The position numbers and the translations under genes were made by a program. A DNA stretch of 64,000 bases from Achromobacter sp. HZ34 (GTDB lineage: Bacteria; Pseudomonadota; Gammaproteobacteria; Burkholderiales; Burkholderiaceae_B). Below the pieces are notes generated by a model. It ran no database searches, was not told where the DNA came from, and was given only the letters and a program-made list of their open reading frames with translations. Location of the stretch: positions 372,001-436,000 of the forward strand of contig NZ_NJIX01000003.1 of the NCBI RefSeq assembly GCF_002209485.1, read 5' to 3'. Each line of letters begins with the position of its first letter. The first letter of the stretch is position 1. Positions 54,080 to 63,819 of the stretch are shown in pieces.

Positions 54080-56508
54080 AGGCGCAGCCATAGCCGGCGC
54101 ATGGTCGCGTCGTCGTCCGGCGCCGGATCATTGGTGAAGCCCAGCCGCTGCATCAGCGTCAGCATCGGGCGGTTGGCCGCCAGCACCAGGCCGTCGATAT
54201 ATTCCAGGCCCTGCTCGCGCGCCGCGGCTATCAGGGCCTGCATCAATTGGCCGCCCAGCCCGCGCCCCTGCCAGTCATCGCGCAGGACCAGCGCGTACTC
54301 GGCGCCCCGTCCGTCCGGATTGCGCAGATAGTGGGCCAGGCCGATGATCACCTCGTGCAGGTGGCCACGGTGGGCAGGATTCGGCACCTCGGTGGTCGCC
54401 ACCAGGGCCACCTCGCGGTCATAGTCGACCTGGGTGTAGCGGGCCAGCATGCGCGGCGTCAGCTCACGCATCATCGACACGAACCGCATGTAACGCGAGC
54501 GCTCCGACAGATTACGGATGAAATCCTGCAAGGCTTCGCCGTCCTCGGGCCGGATAGGCCGGATGACCCAGGGCGTGCCATCGGCAAAGGTGCGATCCTG
54601 CACCAGCCGCGACGGATACGGATGGATGGCCATGTGCGGATAGCCGCCCAGCCGCTGGCTGTCTTGCGCCGCGTCCGCCGTCAACGTGACGCGCAGCGAC
54701 CGCGCGTACAGGCGCGTTTCGCCGGCATACAGCGGATCGATATCCAGCGAGGCCACGTCCGGCAGTTCGGTGATCAGTTCCGACACCTGTACCAGGGCCT
54801 GCTGCAGGGCTTCGGTGACGACGGTGCCCAACCGCGTCGCCAGCACCTTGCGCCAGATGCGGCTGCGCTCTATCAATTGGCGCGCCAGGAATCCGTTGAG
54901 CGGCGGCAGGTCCATGCCGCGATCGGCCAGGCTCAGCACCGCGTCCGGCCCGCCCGCGCCGAAACGTATCACCGGCCCGAAGTGCGCGTCGCGCTGCACC
55001 CGAATGGCCAGGGGCCGCGACAGCGGTTCATACAGCCCGACCGGCATGGTGTCCTGCACTGGCACCTGGAAAGCCGCCAGCAGGTCGCGCGCCTCGGCCG
55101 GTTCCAGGGTCAGGCGGCCGGCTTCCCGCGCACCACGCACGATGGCATGCGCGGCGCCGTCGCCGCTGTGCACGGCCTGGGGCAGCGCGGTCTGGGTCTG
55201 CAGCAGCAATTGCTGGTTATAGAAATGGGTGGACAGCACGCCGAACGCGTCGGCGGCCGACTCCGGTGTGCGGAAAGCCGACGTCCCGGCATCGTCCAGC
55301 ATGCGCCGCAAGGGCCGCATCCCGGCATCGCCCATGAAGCAGGACACGATGGGCTTGCGCGCCCGCGGCGCCACCTGGGCCAGGCGCTCGGCCACCGCCC
55401 GCATGTCGGCCAGGGCGTCGGGCGCCAGCAGCACCAGCACGCCGTCGACCTGGGGATCGTCGTTGAGTATGCCCAGCGCCGCCTCGATCCTGTCCGGCGT
55501 CAGCGGCACGGTGGTGATCACCGGATTGGCCACCGCCGCGCCCGGCTCCAGCAGCGCTTCCAGGGCCTGGCGGCTGGCCGGCGCCAGGTCGGCGCGCTCC
55601 ACCGCCGCATCGGGGCCCAGCAGATCCAGCGCCAACTGCGGCGGCCCGCTGCCATTGGACAGCAGCGCCACCCGCCGGCCGCGCGGGCGGCGGGCGTAGC
55701 CCAGTACCTTCACCGCCGAGAACAGCTGCACGAAATAGCGCACCCGCACCGCACCGGCCCGGCGCAGGACGGCATCGAACACGGCGTCGTCGTCCTGGCC
55801 GCGGCCCGCTTTCAGCACCACCACCGGCTTGACCGACGCGGCCGCCCGCAAGGCGCTGATGAATTCGCGCGCCGGTCCGACGTCCTCCAGGTACAAGGCG
55901 ATGCTGTCCGTGCGCGGGTCGGTCGCCAGGTAATCCAGCACCGGCCCCAGCTTGACGATGGCCTCGTCGCCCAGGGCAATGGCGGTGGAAAAACCGATGT
56001 GCACGTCCTCGGCCCAATCCATGACGGCGGCGATGATGGAGCGCGACTGCGCCACCAGCGCCACCCGGCCGCTGCGCGCCAGGGTCGGATGCTGGCTGAA
56101 GTTGTAGCCCGCGTGGGGACGCTGCACGCCGAACGCGCGCGGTCCCAGCAACTGGCAGTGGTTTTCCTGGGCCCAGGCCTGGCACAAGGCCACCGTCCCG
56201 CGCGGGTAGGGATCGGGCTCCTCGTGCGGCAGGACGATGAGGGCGCGTGGGGCGCGCGGCGTCAGCCGGCGCAAGGTTTCCGCGAACACGGACGGCGACA
56301 CGCACACCAGCCCCAGATCCGGCCTTTCGTCATCGGCCAGGCCGGTCAGGTGGGCGGGAATGTCCGGGGCCACGCCGGGCGGCACGTCGACGCGCGTGGT
56401 GCGCGCCACCAGCGCGGCCGGCAGGACGGCCGCGCCGGGCAGCGGCCGGTCCGCGACGATGACCAGTGAGCGGGGTCCAAACAGGGAGGCGAGCGCGTGT
56501 CGAAGCAT
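54067..56508 (-). CDS. PatZ-like protein: acyl-CoA synthetase (NDP-forming)-like domains plus GNAT acetyltransferase
   Basis: This 813-aa protein has a CoA-binding-like N-terminal domain, a succinyl-CoA-ligase-like part (GRVALVAQSRSIIAAVMDWAED, RRVALLSNGSGPPQLALDLL), a short ATP-grasp-like remnant (FGPVIRFGAGG) and a C-terminal GNAT domain (RDDWQGRGLGGQLMQALIAAARE). It belongs with the PatZ/Pka protein acetyltransferases. The synthetase half looks inactive: the phospho-His segment usually reading AASHTGALAG is absent (AGRGQDDDAVFDAVLRRAGAV here), and most of the ATP-grasp N-terminal half is missing between residues about 480 and 510. It should therefore acetylate lysines, with the front half sensing acetyl-CoA. 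It stands alone, divergent from gltX. Confidence 0.85.
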   Translation of the reverse strand: MLRHALASLFGPRSLVIVADRPLPGAAVLPAALVARTTRVDVPPGVAPDIPAHLTGLADDERPDLGLVCVSPSVFAETLRRLTPRAPRALIVLPHEEPDPYPRGTVALCQAWAQENHCQLLGPRAFGVQRPHAGYNFSQHPTLARSGRVALVAQSRSIIAAVMDWAEDVHIGFSTAIALGDEAIVKLGPVLDYLATDPRTDSIALYLEDVGPAREFISALRAAASVKPVVVLKAGRGQDDDAVFDAVLRRAGAVRVRYFVQLFSAVKVLGYARRPRGRRVALLSNGSGPPQLALDLLGPDAAVERADLAPASRQALEALLEPGAAVANPVITTVPLTPDRIEAALGILNDDPQVDGVLVLLAPDALADMRAVAERLAQVAPRARKPIVSCFMGDAGMRPLRRMLDDAGTSAFRTPESAADAFGVLSTHFYNQQLLLQTQTALPQAVHSGDGAAHAIVRGAREAGRLTLEPAEARDLLAAFQVPVQDTMPVGLYEPLSRPLAIRVQRDAHFGPVIRFGAGGPDAVLSLADRGMDLPPLNGFLARQLIERSRIWRKVLATRLGTVVTEALQQALVQVSELITELPDVASLDIDPLYAGETRLYARSLRVTLTADAAQDSQRLGGYPHMAIHPYPSRLVQDRTFADGTPWVIRPIRPEDGEALQDFIRNLSERSRYMRFVSMMRELTPRMLARYTQVDYDREVALVATTEVPNPAHRGHLHEVIIGLAHYLRNPDGRGAEYALVLRDDWQGRGLGGQLMQALIAAAREQGLEYIDGLVLAANRPMLTLMQRLGFTNDPAPDDDATMRRLWLRLDGD

Positions 56509-56565
56509 GAATTACGTACGCTATTCTAAAATGCGTGCAGAACGCAATATGACCGGCCTAATTCG

Positions 56566-57972
56566 ATGACCCAAACTGCTCCCATCCGCACCCGCTTCGC
56601 GCCCTCGCCCACTGGCTTCCTGCACCTGGGCGGCGCGCGCACCGCGCTGTTTTCCTGGGCCTTCGCCCGCCACCACAAGGGCACCTTCGTGCTGCGCATC
56701 GAGGACACGGACGTCGAACGCTCCACGCCCGAAGCCGTGCAAGCCATCCTCGACAGCATGGACTGGCTGGGCATGCAGCCCGACGAAGGCCCTTTCTACC
56801 AGATGCAGCGGATGGACCGCTACCGCGAGGTGGTGGCGCAGATGCTGGCCGCCGGCACCGCTTACCACTGCTATTGCTCGCCGCAGGAACTGGACACCAT
56901 GCGCGAGAAGGCCCGCGCGGCCGGCCTGAAGCCACGCTACGACGGTACCTGGCGCCCCGAGTCCGGCAAGACCCTGCCGCCGGTGCCGGAAGGCGTCAAG
57001 CCGGTGGTGCGCTTCCGCAATCCGCAGACGGGCGCGACCAGCTGGAACGACATGGTCAAGGGTCCGATCAGCTTCGACAACGGCGAACTGGACGACCTGA
57101 TCATTGCCCGTCCGGATGGCACGCCCACCTACAACTTCTGCGTCGTGGTCGACGACTGGGACATGGGCATCACCCATGTGCTGCGTGGCGATGACCACGT
57201 CAACAACACGCCGCGGCAGATCAACATCCTGCGGGCCCTGGGCGCGCAACTGCCCGAATACGGCCACGTGCCCATGATCCTGGGTCCGGACGGCGAGAAG
57301 CTGTCCAAGCGCCACGGCGCGGTCAACGTCATGGAATACGACAACGACGGCTACCTGCCCGAGGCCATGATCAATTACCTGGCGCGCCTGGGCTGGAGCC
57401 ATGGAGATGACGAGCTGTTCACCCGCGAACAGCTGGTCGAGTGGTTCGACACGCGCCATCTGTCGAAGTCCGCTTCGCAATGGGATCCGAAGAAGCTCAA
57501 CTGGGTCAATGCCCACTACATTCGCCAGATGGCGGACGATGAACTGGCCACGCGCGTGGCGCCGCGTATCGCCAAGCGCGGTGGCAAGCCCGACGCGGTC
57601 GACCTGGCCGCCGTCATGCACCTGCTGAAGGACCGCGCCGAGACCCTGGAACAGCTGGCCGATGGCGCCATGCTGTTCTGCGGCGACTTCCCGGGCATCG
57701 CCGCCGACCTGGCGGCCCAGCACCTGACCGAGACCGCACGGACCGCGTTGGCGGATTTCGCCTTGCGCGCGAGCGCCGGCGACTGGACGCGTGAAGCGTT
57801 GTCGGCCGCCATCAAGGCCGTGCTGGCCGAGCGCGGCATGAAGATGCCGCAACTGGCCATTCCCCTGCGCGTGGCCGTGACCGGCCAGCAGCAGACGCCG
57901 GCGATCGACGCCGTGCTAACTTTGCTAGGCAGGGATGTGGTGCTGGCGCGGTTGGGACAACTGCAGGGCTGA
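56566..57972 (+). CDS. gltX: Glutamyl-tRNA synthetase
   Basis: GltX charges tRNA-Glu. The 468-aa protein has the class I motifs [19 protein letters not shown] (HIGH-like HLGG) and [11 protein letters not shown] (KMSKS-like), plus [17 protein letters not shown]. The anticodon-binding C-terminal half is intact. The start at 56566 lies 57 bp from the divergent PatZ-like gene. Confidence 0.97.
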   Translation: MTQTAPIRTRFAPSPTGFLHLGGARTALFSWAFARHHKGTFVLRIEDTDVERSTPEAVQAILDSMDWLGMQPDEGPFYQMQRMDRYREVVAQMLAAGTAYHCYCSPQELDTMREKARAAGLKPRYDGTWRPESGKTLPPVPEGVKPVVRFRNPQTGATSWNDMVKGPISFDNGELDDLIIARPDGTPTYNFCVVVDDWDMGITHVLRGDDHVNNTPRQINILRALGAQLPEYGHVPMILGPDGEKLSKRHGAVNVMEYDNDGYLPEAMINYLARLGWSHGDDELFTREQLVEWFDTRHLSKSASQWDPKKLNWVNAHYIRQMADDELATRVAPRIAKRGGKPDAVDLAAVMHLLKDRAETLEQLADGAMLFCGDFPGIAADLAAQHLTETARTALADFALRASAGDWTREALSAAIKAVLAERGMKMPQLAIPLRVAVTGQQQTPAIDAVLTLLGRDVVLARLGQLQG

Positions 57973-58067
57973 AGGCAGGGCTTGGCTCCCGGCGTCCAGG
58001 CTGGCATCCGCCAGCGGGGCGCTGCGGGCCACGGTGTCGCCGTGGCGGCCCGGTTGCAGAGCCAGCT

Positions 58068-58610
58068 TCAGGGCAGGCGGTAGTTGGACGCCATGCGGGT
58101 AGCGGTGATCAGTTGCCCGTTCGGCTTCAGTTCACGCATCTGCGCGCGCTTGCCGTCGAGTTTCTCGATCTGGTAACGGTTACGGTAGATGGGATCGCCG
58201 ATGTCGACCGGCTCGCCGTACGACGTGGTGGTCTGCATCGTGTAGACGCCCTCGGCGTAGGTCCAGCAACCGGCTTCGCTAAGCGCGGGACGGATCTTCT
58301 TGCCGATCTTCAGCTGGGTTTGATAGGTCATGCGCCCATCGGGCGACAACACCGTCACGGCCTGCAGGTTGCCGGCCACGCCACGCGGCGTCGACACGGA
58401 GTACCAGGTGCCAACCAGGGGTGAGTCGGCGGCGACCGGCGTGCAGGCGACCGGCTTGGGCGGCTGGTCCGCTGCCTGCGCCGCGGCGGCTGCCGTCGGC
58501 TCCGGTTTCTTGGTGACGCAGCCCGTCAAAACCAAGGTCGCGGCCATCATGCCGCTGAACAACAATCCGCTGGCACGACGGCCATCGGAGAATGCAACTC
58601 GACTGCTCAT
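58068..58610 (-). CDS. Small lipoprotein of unknown function
   Basis: The 180-aa protein has a lipoprotein signal with lipobox LTGC (FSGMMAATLVLTGCVTKK), an Ala/Pro linker and a small beta-rich domain with LVGTWYSVSTPRGVAGNLQ and GCWTYAEGVYTMQTTTSYGEPV. Two Cys residues (Cys in PVACTP and in AGCWTY) could form a disulfide. The start at 58610 has GAGGA five bases upstream. I do not recognise the family. It lies convergent with gltX. Confidence 0.65.
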   Translation of the reverse strand: MSSRVAFSDGRRASGLLFSGMMAATLVLTGCVTKKPEPTAAAAAQAADQPPKPVACTPVAADSPLVGTWYSVSTPRGVAGNLQAVTVLSPDGRMTYQTQLKIGKKIRPALSEAGCWTYAEGVYTMQTTTSYGEPVDIGDPIYRNRYQIEKLDGKRAQMRELKPNGQLITATRMASNYRLP

Positions 58611-58782
58611 GAAATCCTCGAAATGTCGAAAACCCCCGGAAAATCCGGGAAAAAAGGCTATGCGACAAGAGACTTCATTCTGAATAGCGTGTACATAAGA
58701 TGCAATGCCGAGATAGCAGCGCTGTGCAATTGCGCAACAGTTGCACAGCGATTCGGCCTGATGAGTTTGCTTGCAAGCGAGG

Positions 58783-58830
58783 GTTTGTTGATGGGGGAGC
58801 CCCCATCGCCCCTTTTCCGGGCTGGCGCCC
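58783..58830. repeat. REP-like palindromic element, copy C
   Basis: It has the same build as copy A near 51.0 kb: T-rich start, hairpin GATGGGGGAGCCCCCATC, then GCCCCTTTTCCGGGC and GCGCCC. The first stem is perfect. Confidence 0.7.
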
Positions 58831-58870
58831 ATATGGCCACTGCGGCTTTTTTCAACCGAGGCCAGGAAGG

Positions 58871-58924
58871 CGTTTCTTTTTCTGATGAAAAAGACCCCAT
58901 CGCCCCTTTTGCGCCGACAGGGCT
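58871..58924. repeat. REP-like element, partial copy D
   Basis: The right half (ACCCCATCGCCCCTTTTGCGCC, then GGGC; counted in two pieces) matches copies A and C, while the left hairpin arm is replaced by an A-rich stretch. Confidence 0.5.
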
Positions 58925-59231
58925 TTTCCGAGCGGAGCGAAAGAGAGGCAGAAGGGAAGACGAAAAGTGGAAGTGCGGAAAGAAGCAAGGAAAGGGAGAG
59001 GGGGATCCCCTCTCCCTCCCTTCTTCCCTTCCCTCTCGTCTCTCACGCAGCCTCGACAAAAATTACGCCGGAATCGACGCCGCCTGAAGTGAAGCGGCCA
59101 CTTCGCCCCATAGCGCCTGTTAATGCGCGCCGGGACGAGGGGTCGAAACAGCAGGACCACCAGGAGATCACCCCAGTAACAAATCCGCCTCAAACTGTTT
59201 GCGCCGATGGGCTTGTCCCCGGCCGATTCAG

Positions 59232-59247
59232 CCACTAGAATTAGTGC
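59232..59247 (+). promoter_or_regulatory. NrdR box 1 upstream of nrdA
   Basis: The 16-mer CCACTAGAATTAGTGC is a near-palindrome that fits the NrdR-box form acaCwAtATaTwGtgt at most conserved positions. It lies exactly 31 bp from a second such site, the usual spacing of paired NrdR boxes on one DNA face. Confidence 0.7.
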
Positions 59248-59262
59248 CCGGGAGAGTTAAAG

Positions 59263-59278
59263 CAACTATATCTTGTGT
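59263..59278 (+). promoter_or_regulatory. NrdR box 2 upstream of nrdA
   Basis: The 16-mer CAACTATATCTTGTGT matches the NrdR-box form closely (C-TATAT-T-TTG-TGT). With box 1 it would let NrdR repress nrdAB. It lies 134 bp before the nrdA ATG. Confidence 0.75.
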
Positions 59279-59412
59279 TCGGACGCCGCCATGCGGTGAT
59301 CCGCCAGGTTGCCATTGCCGAGCATCCTTGACCGCCCTCCCGGTTCGTACGCCACTACATATATAGACAGACGCGAAGCCCTCGCGTCTCTTTTCTTCGC
59401 ACAGGAGCTTCC

Positions 59413-62352
59413 ATGCAGACTTCGATCGCCTCTGTGACTCGGCCCTCAACCGCCGTGCCGCCTACCGAAACCGAAAACGCCGCCACCAATGCGCAATGGG
59501 CCGGCTACCAGGTCATCCGCCGAAACGGCGCGGTGGTCGGATTCGAACCCAGCAAGATCGCCATCGCGCTGACCAAGGCCTTCCTGGCCGTCAACGGCGG
59601 CCAGGGTGCCGCCTCGGCGCGTGTGCGCCAAATCGTCGAGACGCTGACCAGCCAGGTCGTGCATGCGCTCGTGCGCAGCCGCCCCAACGGCGGTACCTTC
59701 CATATCGAAGACATCCAGGACCACGCCGAACTGGCGCTGATGCGCTCGGGTGAACACGACGTCGCTCGCTCCTACGTCCTCTATCGTGAAAAGCGCACGC
59801 AAGAGCGTGCCGCCGCCGACCAGAAGACCAGGACCGCTGAAGCCGTCGAGCCCGAACACACGCTGAACGTGACCGACAACGGCGTCAAGCGCCCGCTCAA
59901 CCTGTCGTCCCTGCGCGCCACCATCAACGCCGCCGGCGAAGGCCTGACCGACTACATCGACACCGAAGCCATCCTGAAGGAAACGGTCAAGAACCTGTAC
60001 GACGGCATCCCGGTCGACGAAGTCTACAAGTCCGCCATCCTGTCGGCGCGCGCGCTGGTCGAGAAGGACCCGGCCTACAGCCCGGTCACCGCCCGCCTGC
60101 TGCTGCACACGATCCGCAAGGAAGTGCTGGGCGAAGAAGTGTCGCAAGACGACATGCTGGCCCGCTACGCCGACTACTTCCCCACCTTCATCGCCCGCGG
60201 CATCGAAGGGCAACTGCTCGACGCCAAGCTGGCGCAATTCGACCTGCCGCGCCTGGCCAAGGCACTGAACGCCAAGCGCGACCTGCAATTCGGCTACCTG
60301 GGCCTGCAGACGCTGTACGACCGCTACTTCCTGCACATCCGCGGCAGCCGCATCGAACTGCCGCAGGTCTTCTTCATGCGCGTCGCCATGGGCCTGGCGC
60401 TGGGTGAAACCAAGCCGGGCGTGGACCGTGAAGGCCGCGCCATCGAGTTCTACGAGATCCTGTCGTCGTTCGACTTCATGAGCTCCACGCCGACGCTGTT
60501 CAATGCCGGCACCCTGCACTCGCAGCTGTCGTCGTGCTACCTGACCACGGTCTCCGACGACCTGGAAGGCATCTACGATGCCATCAAGGAAAACGCCCTG
60601 TTGGCCAAGTACGCCGGCGGCCTGGGCAATGACTGGACCCCCGTGCGCGCGCTGCGCAGCCACATCAAGGGCACCAATGGCGAAAGCCAGGGCGTCGTGC
60701 CTTTCCTGAAAGTGGTCAACGACACCGCCGTGGCGGTCAACCAGGGCGGCAAGCGCAAGGGCGCGGTCTGCACGTACCTGGAAACGTGGCACCTGGACAT
60801 CGAAGAATTCCTGGAACTGCGCAAGAACACCGGCGACGAACGCCGCCGCACGCACGACATGAACACGGCGAACTGGATTCCCGACCTGTTCATGAAGCGC
60901 GTCATCGAAAACGGCGACTGGACGCTGTTCTCGCCGTCGGATTGCCCGGACCTGCACGACAAGTTCGGCCAGGAATTCGAGAAGGCCTACCTGGGCTACG
61001 AAGCCCGCGCGGCCAGCGGCGACCTGACGCTGTTCAAGAAGATGCCGGCGCTGACGCTGTGGCGCAAGATGCTGTCGATGCTGTTCGAAACCGGCCATCC
61101 CTGGATCACGTTCAAGGATCCTTGCAACATCCGTTCGCCGCAGCAACACGTGGGCGTGGTGCACAGCTCCAATCTCTGCACCGAGATCACGCTGAACACC
61201 AACGATTCGGAAATCGCTGTGTGCAACCTGGGTTCGGTGAACCTGGTCGCGCACATGAAGCCCACCGCCAACGGCGGCTTCGAACTGGATCACGAGAAGC
61301 TCGAACGCACCATCAGCATCGCCATGCGCATGCTGGATAACGTCATCGACATCAATTACTACGCGGTCGAGAAGGCGGCGAATTCCAACAAGCGCCATCG
61401 CCCGGTGGGCCTGGGCATCATGGGCTTCCAGGATTGCCTGCACATGATGCGCGTGCCGTACGCTTCGCAAAACGCCGTCGAGTTCGCCGATCGTTCGATG
61501 GAAGCGGTGTGCTACTACGCCTACGCGGCATCGAGCGCGCTGTCGCAAGAACGCGGCCGCTATCAATCGTATGAAGGCTCGTTGTGGGATCGCGGCATCC
61601 TGCCGCAAGACACGCTCGATCTGCTGCGTGAAGCGCGTGGTGGCTATGTCGATGTCGATGCATCGAGCACGCTCGATTGGAATGCGTTGCGCGCACGCAT
61701 CAAAGAACACGGCATGCGCAACTCCAATTGCGTAGCAATCGCCCCAACGGCAACAATTTCAAATATTATTGGCGTATCCGCCTGCATCGAACCGACTTAC
61801 CAGAACCTCTACGTTAAATCGAATCTGTCCGGTGAGTTCACGGTCGTCAATGACTACCTGGTACGTGACTTGAAGAAACTCGGTCTCTGGGACGAAGTGA
61901 TGGTCGCCGATCTCAAGTATTTCGACGGCAGCCTGTCCCGCATCGATCGCGTGCCCGCTGAACTCCGCAAGATCTACGCCACCGCGTTCGAAGTCGAACC
62001 GAGCTGGCTGGTCGAAGCGGCTTCGCGCCGGCAAAAATGGATCGACCAATCGCAATCTCTCAATATCTACATGGCTGGCGCATCGGGCAAGAAACTCGAC
62101 GACACCTACAAGCTTGCCTGGCAGCGTGGTCTGAAGACCACGTACTACCTGCGCACGCTTGGCGCCACCAGCGCGGAAAAATCCACGGGCCGGGGCGGCG
62201 AATTGAACGCCGTTTCCAATGGCAATCCGGCTGCTGCCTCGACGTCGGCGGCGGGTCCGGCACAAAACTTGCCGGAACCCGAAATACTCGGGGCTGCTTG
62301 CACGATGCGACCGGGCGATCCCGGTTTCGAAGAGTGCGAAGCCTGCCAGTAA
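59413..62352 (+). CDS. nrdA: Ribonucleoside-diphosphate reductase, alpha subunit (class Ia)
   Basis: NrdA reduces ribonucleoside diphosphates to deoxy forms in the cytoplasm. The 979-aa protein has an N-terminal ATP-cone (VIRRNGAVVGFEPSKIAIAL) for dATP/ATP control, the redox Cys in LHSQLSSCYLT, and the active-site NLCTEI and VCNLGSVNL motifs. It also has the radical-path Tyr region near ATISNIIGVSACIEP and a C-terminal CEACQ tail that takes electrons from thioredoxin or glutaredoxin. AGGAG precedes the ATG at 59413. nrdB follows 21 bp downstream. Codon usage changes near 61480, with more AT-ending codons after it. Confidence 0.97.
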   Translation: MQTSIASVTRPSTAVPPTETENAATNAQWAGYQVIRRNGAVVGFEPSKIAIALTKAFLAVNGGQGAASARVRQIVETLTSQVVHALVRSRPNGGTFHIEDIQDHAELALMRSGEHDVARSYVLYREKRTQERAAADQKTRTAEAVEPEHTLNVTDNGVKRPLNLSSLRATINAAGEGLTDYIDTEAILKETVKNLYDGIPVDEVYKSAILSARALVEKDPAYSPVTARLLLHTIRKEVLGEEVSQDDMLARYADYFPTFIARGIEGQLLDAKLAQFDLPRLAKALNAKRDLQFGYLGLQTLYDRYFLHIRGSRIELPQVFFMRVAMGLALGETKPGVDREGRAIEFYEILSSFDFMSSTPTLFNAGTLHSQLSSCYLTTVSDDLEGIYDAIKENALLAKYAGGLGNDWTPVRALRSHIKGTNGESQGVVPFLKVVNDTAVAVNQGGKRKGAVCTYLETWHLDIEEFLELRKNTGDERRRTHDMNTANWIPDLFMKRVIENGDWTLFSPSDCPDLHDKFGQEFEKAYLGYEARAASGDLTLFKKMPALTLWRKMLSMLFETGHPWITFKDPCNIRSPQQHVGVVHSSNLCTEITLNTNDSEIAVCNLGSVNLVAHMKPTANGGFELDHEKLERTISIAMRMLDNVIDINYYAVEKAANSNKRHRPVGLGIMGFQDCLHMMRVPYASQNAVEFADRSMEAVCYYAYAASSALSQERGRYQSYEGSLWDRGILPQDTLDLLREARGGYVDVDASSTLDWNALRARIKEHGMRNSNCVAIAPTATISNIIGVSACIEPTYQNLYVKSNLSGEFTVVNDYLVRDLKKLGLWDEVMVADLKYFDGSLSRIDRVPAELRKIYATAFEVEPSWLVEAASRRQKWIDQSQSLNIYMAGASGKKLDDTYKLAWQRGLKTTYYLRTLGATSAEKSTGRGGELNAVSNGNPAAASTSAAGPAQNLPEPEILGAACTMRPGDPGFEECEACQ

Positions 62353-62373
62353 TTGCCCCCGGAGAATTCAAGC

Positions 62374-63552
62374 ATGATTAATTGGGAAGACGACAACGTC
62401 GCGCTGCAACCCGCAGCGCAAAACTCCAACCCGGCAGCGGGTGTGCCGACGCGCGCGGCCACCGGCGTGTTCGGTGACTCCGCCCTGCCCGCCGCGCAAG
62501 CGCAAGCTGCCTCGCCTTCGGGCGAAGGCGCCGCGCATCGCGTCAAGGTAGCCGACAAGCGCATCATCAATGGTGAGACCGACGTCAACCAGCTGGTGCC
62601 GTTCAAGTACAAATGGGCGTGGGAAAAATACCTCGCCACTTGCGCCAACCATTGGATGCCGCAAGAAATCAACATGTCGCGCGACATCGCGCTGTGGAAA
62701 AATCCCAACGGATTGACGGAAGACGAGCGTCGCATCGTCAAACGCAATCTGGGCTTCTTCGTCACGGCCGATTCGCTGGCTGCGAACAATATCGTGCTGG
62801 GCACCTATCGCCACATCACGGCCCCCGAATGCCGCCAGTTCCTGCTGCGCCAGGCATTCGAGGAAGCCATCCACACGCACGCCTATCAGTACATCGTCGA
62901 AAGCCTGGACCTGGACGAGTCGGAAATCTTCAACGCGTATAACGAAGTTCCGTCCATCCGCGCCAAAGACGAATTCCTCATTCCGTTCATCGACGCCATC
63001 GCCGATCCCAACTTCAAGACGGGTACACCGGAAGCCGACCAGACGCTGCTGAAGTCGCTGATCGTGTTCGCGTGCTTGATGGAAGGCCTGTTCTTCTACG
63101 TGGGTTTCACGCAGATTCTTGCGTTGGGCCGCCAGAACAAGATGACCGGCGCCGCCGAACAGTACATGTACATCCTGCGTGATGAGTCCATGCACTGCAA
63201 CTTCGGCATCGATCTGATCAACACCGTCAAACTCGAAAATCCGCATTTGTGGACGCCGGAATTCCGTGAAGAAATTCGTGGACTCTTCCTCAAAGCGGTC
63301 GAACTCGAATATGCTTACGCCGAAGACACGATGCCGCGCGGCGTGTTGGGCCTGAATGCACCGATGTTCAAGTCCTATCTGCGCTTCATCGCGAATCGTC
63401 GGTGCCAGCAGATCGGTATCGAAGCGCTGTTCCCGCAGGAAGAAAATCCCTTCCCGTGGATGGCGGAGATGATCGATCTGAAGAAGGAACGAAACTTTTT
63501 CGAGACCCGAGTAATCGAATACCAAACCGGAGGCGCGCTGAACTGGGAATGA
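62374..63552 (+). CDS. nrdB: Ribonucleoside-diphosphate reductase, beta subunit (class Ia)
   Basis: NrdB holds the diiron-tyrosyl radical for NrdA. The 392-aa protein has an extra N-terminal linker of about 60 residues rich in Ala and Gln, then [20 protein letters not shown], diiron ligands in [16 protein letters not shown] and [16 protein letters not shown]. It ends with [11 protein letters not shown], the tail that docks into NrdA. The ATG at 62374 has GGAGA upstream. Both genes share the NrdR-controlled promoter. Confidence 0.96.
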   Translation: MINWEDDNVALQPAAQNSNPAAGVPTRAATGVFGDSALPAAQAQAASPSGEGAAHRVKVADKRIINGETDVNQLVPFKYKWAWEKYLATCANHWMPQEINMSRDIALWKNPNGLTEDERRIVKRNLGFFVTADSLAANNIVLGTYRHITAPECRQFLLRQAFEEAIHTHAYQYIVESLDLDESEIFNAYNEVPSIRAKDEFLIPFIDAIADPNFKTGTPEADQTLLKSLIVFACLMEGLFFYVGFTQILALGRQNKMTGAAEQYMYILRDESMHCNFGIDLINTVKLENPHLWTPEFREEIRGLFLKAVELEYAYAEDTMPRGVLGLNAPMFKSYLRFIANRRCQQIGIEALFPQEENPFPWMAEMIDLKKERNFFETRVIEYQTGGALNWE

Positions 63553-63592
63553 TCCCGCTCAGGGTGTCGAAGGCTGATTAGACATAGCGGTA

Positions 63593-63611
63593 GGCGATGC
63601 GGTGCATCGCC
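63593..63611. repeat. Perfect hairpin after nrdB
   Basis: GGCGATGC and GCATCGCC form an 8-bp stem with a GGT loop, 41 bp after nrdB. No T-run follows, so it may be an mRNA 3' end structure but not a classical terminator. Weaker stems lie at 63701-63722 and 63754-63769. Confidence 0.5.
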
Positions 63612-63819
63612 CACCCGCGCCATTTGAAATGGCTCGCGCCTCGTTGTGCGGGGGCCATATCAAATGGTTGTGCCGTATTCATTAGCGCACATCGTAGTGG
63701 CTGCCGCCCGCAAGGGGCAGCGGATATGCGCCGATGAATAGCCCGGGCAGCGACCCGCCATGTGGCGGGCCGGTGCACGGGTTTAAGTTCTGGGACCCCT
63801 GAACCTAAGGAGCAAGACC

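Larger units (their letters stand above)
58611..59231. other. Long intergenic region with REP-like elements
   Basis: This is the left part of an 802-bp gap before nrdA. It contains two REP-like elements (58783-58830 and 58871-58924) and a purine-rich tract (58925-59010) followed by a pyrimidine-rich tract (59010-59040), with the near-palindrome GAGAGGGGGATCCCCTCTC at 58999-59017. I see no convincing gene on either strand. Confidence 0.5.

Noticed and set aside
54247-56469. 740-codon open frame antisense to the PatZ-like gene
   Set aside because: The sense frame contains GNAT and CoA-ligase features. The antisense product is a Gln/Arg/His-rich shadow.
59351-59370. Third NrdR box at CACTACATATATAGAC
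   Set aside because: The half sites are two bases too far apart for the NrdR consensus and the spacing to the other two sites is irregular. It may be part of the promoter -10 region.
59446-61710. 754-codon open frame antisense to nrdA
   Set aside because: nrdA on the other strand has all class Ia motifs. The antisense frame shows no motif and composition typical of a GC shadow.
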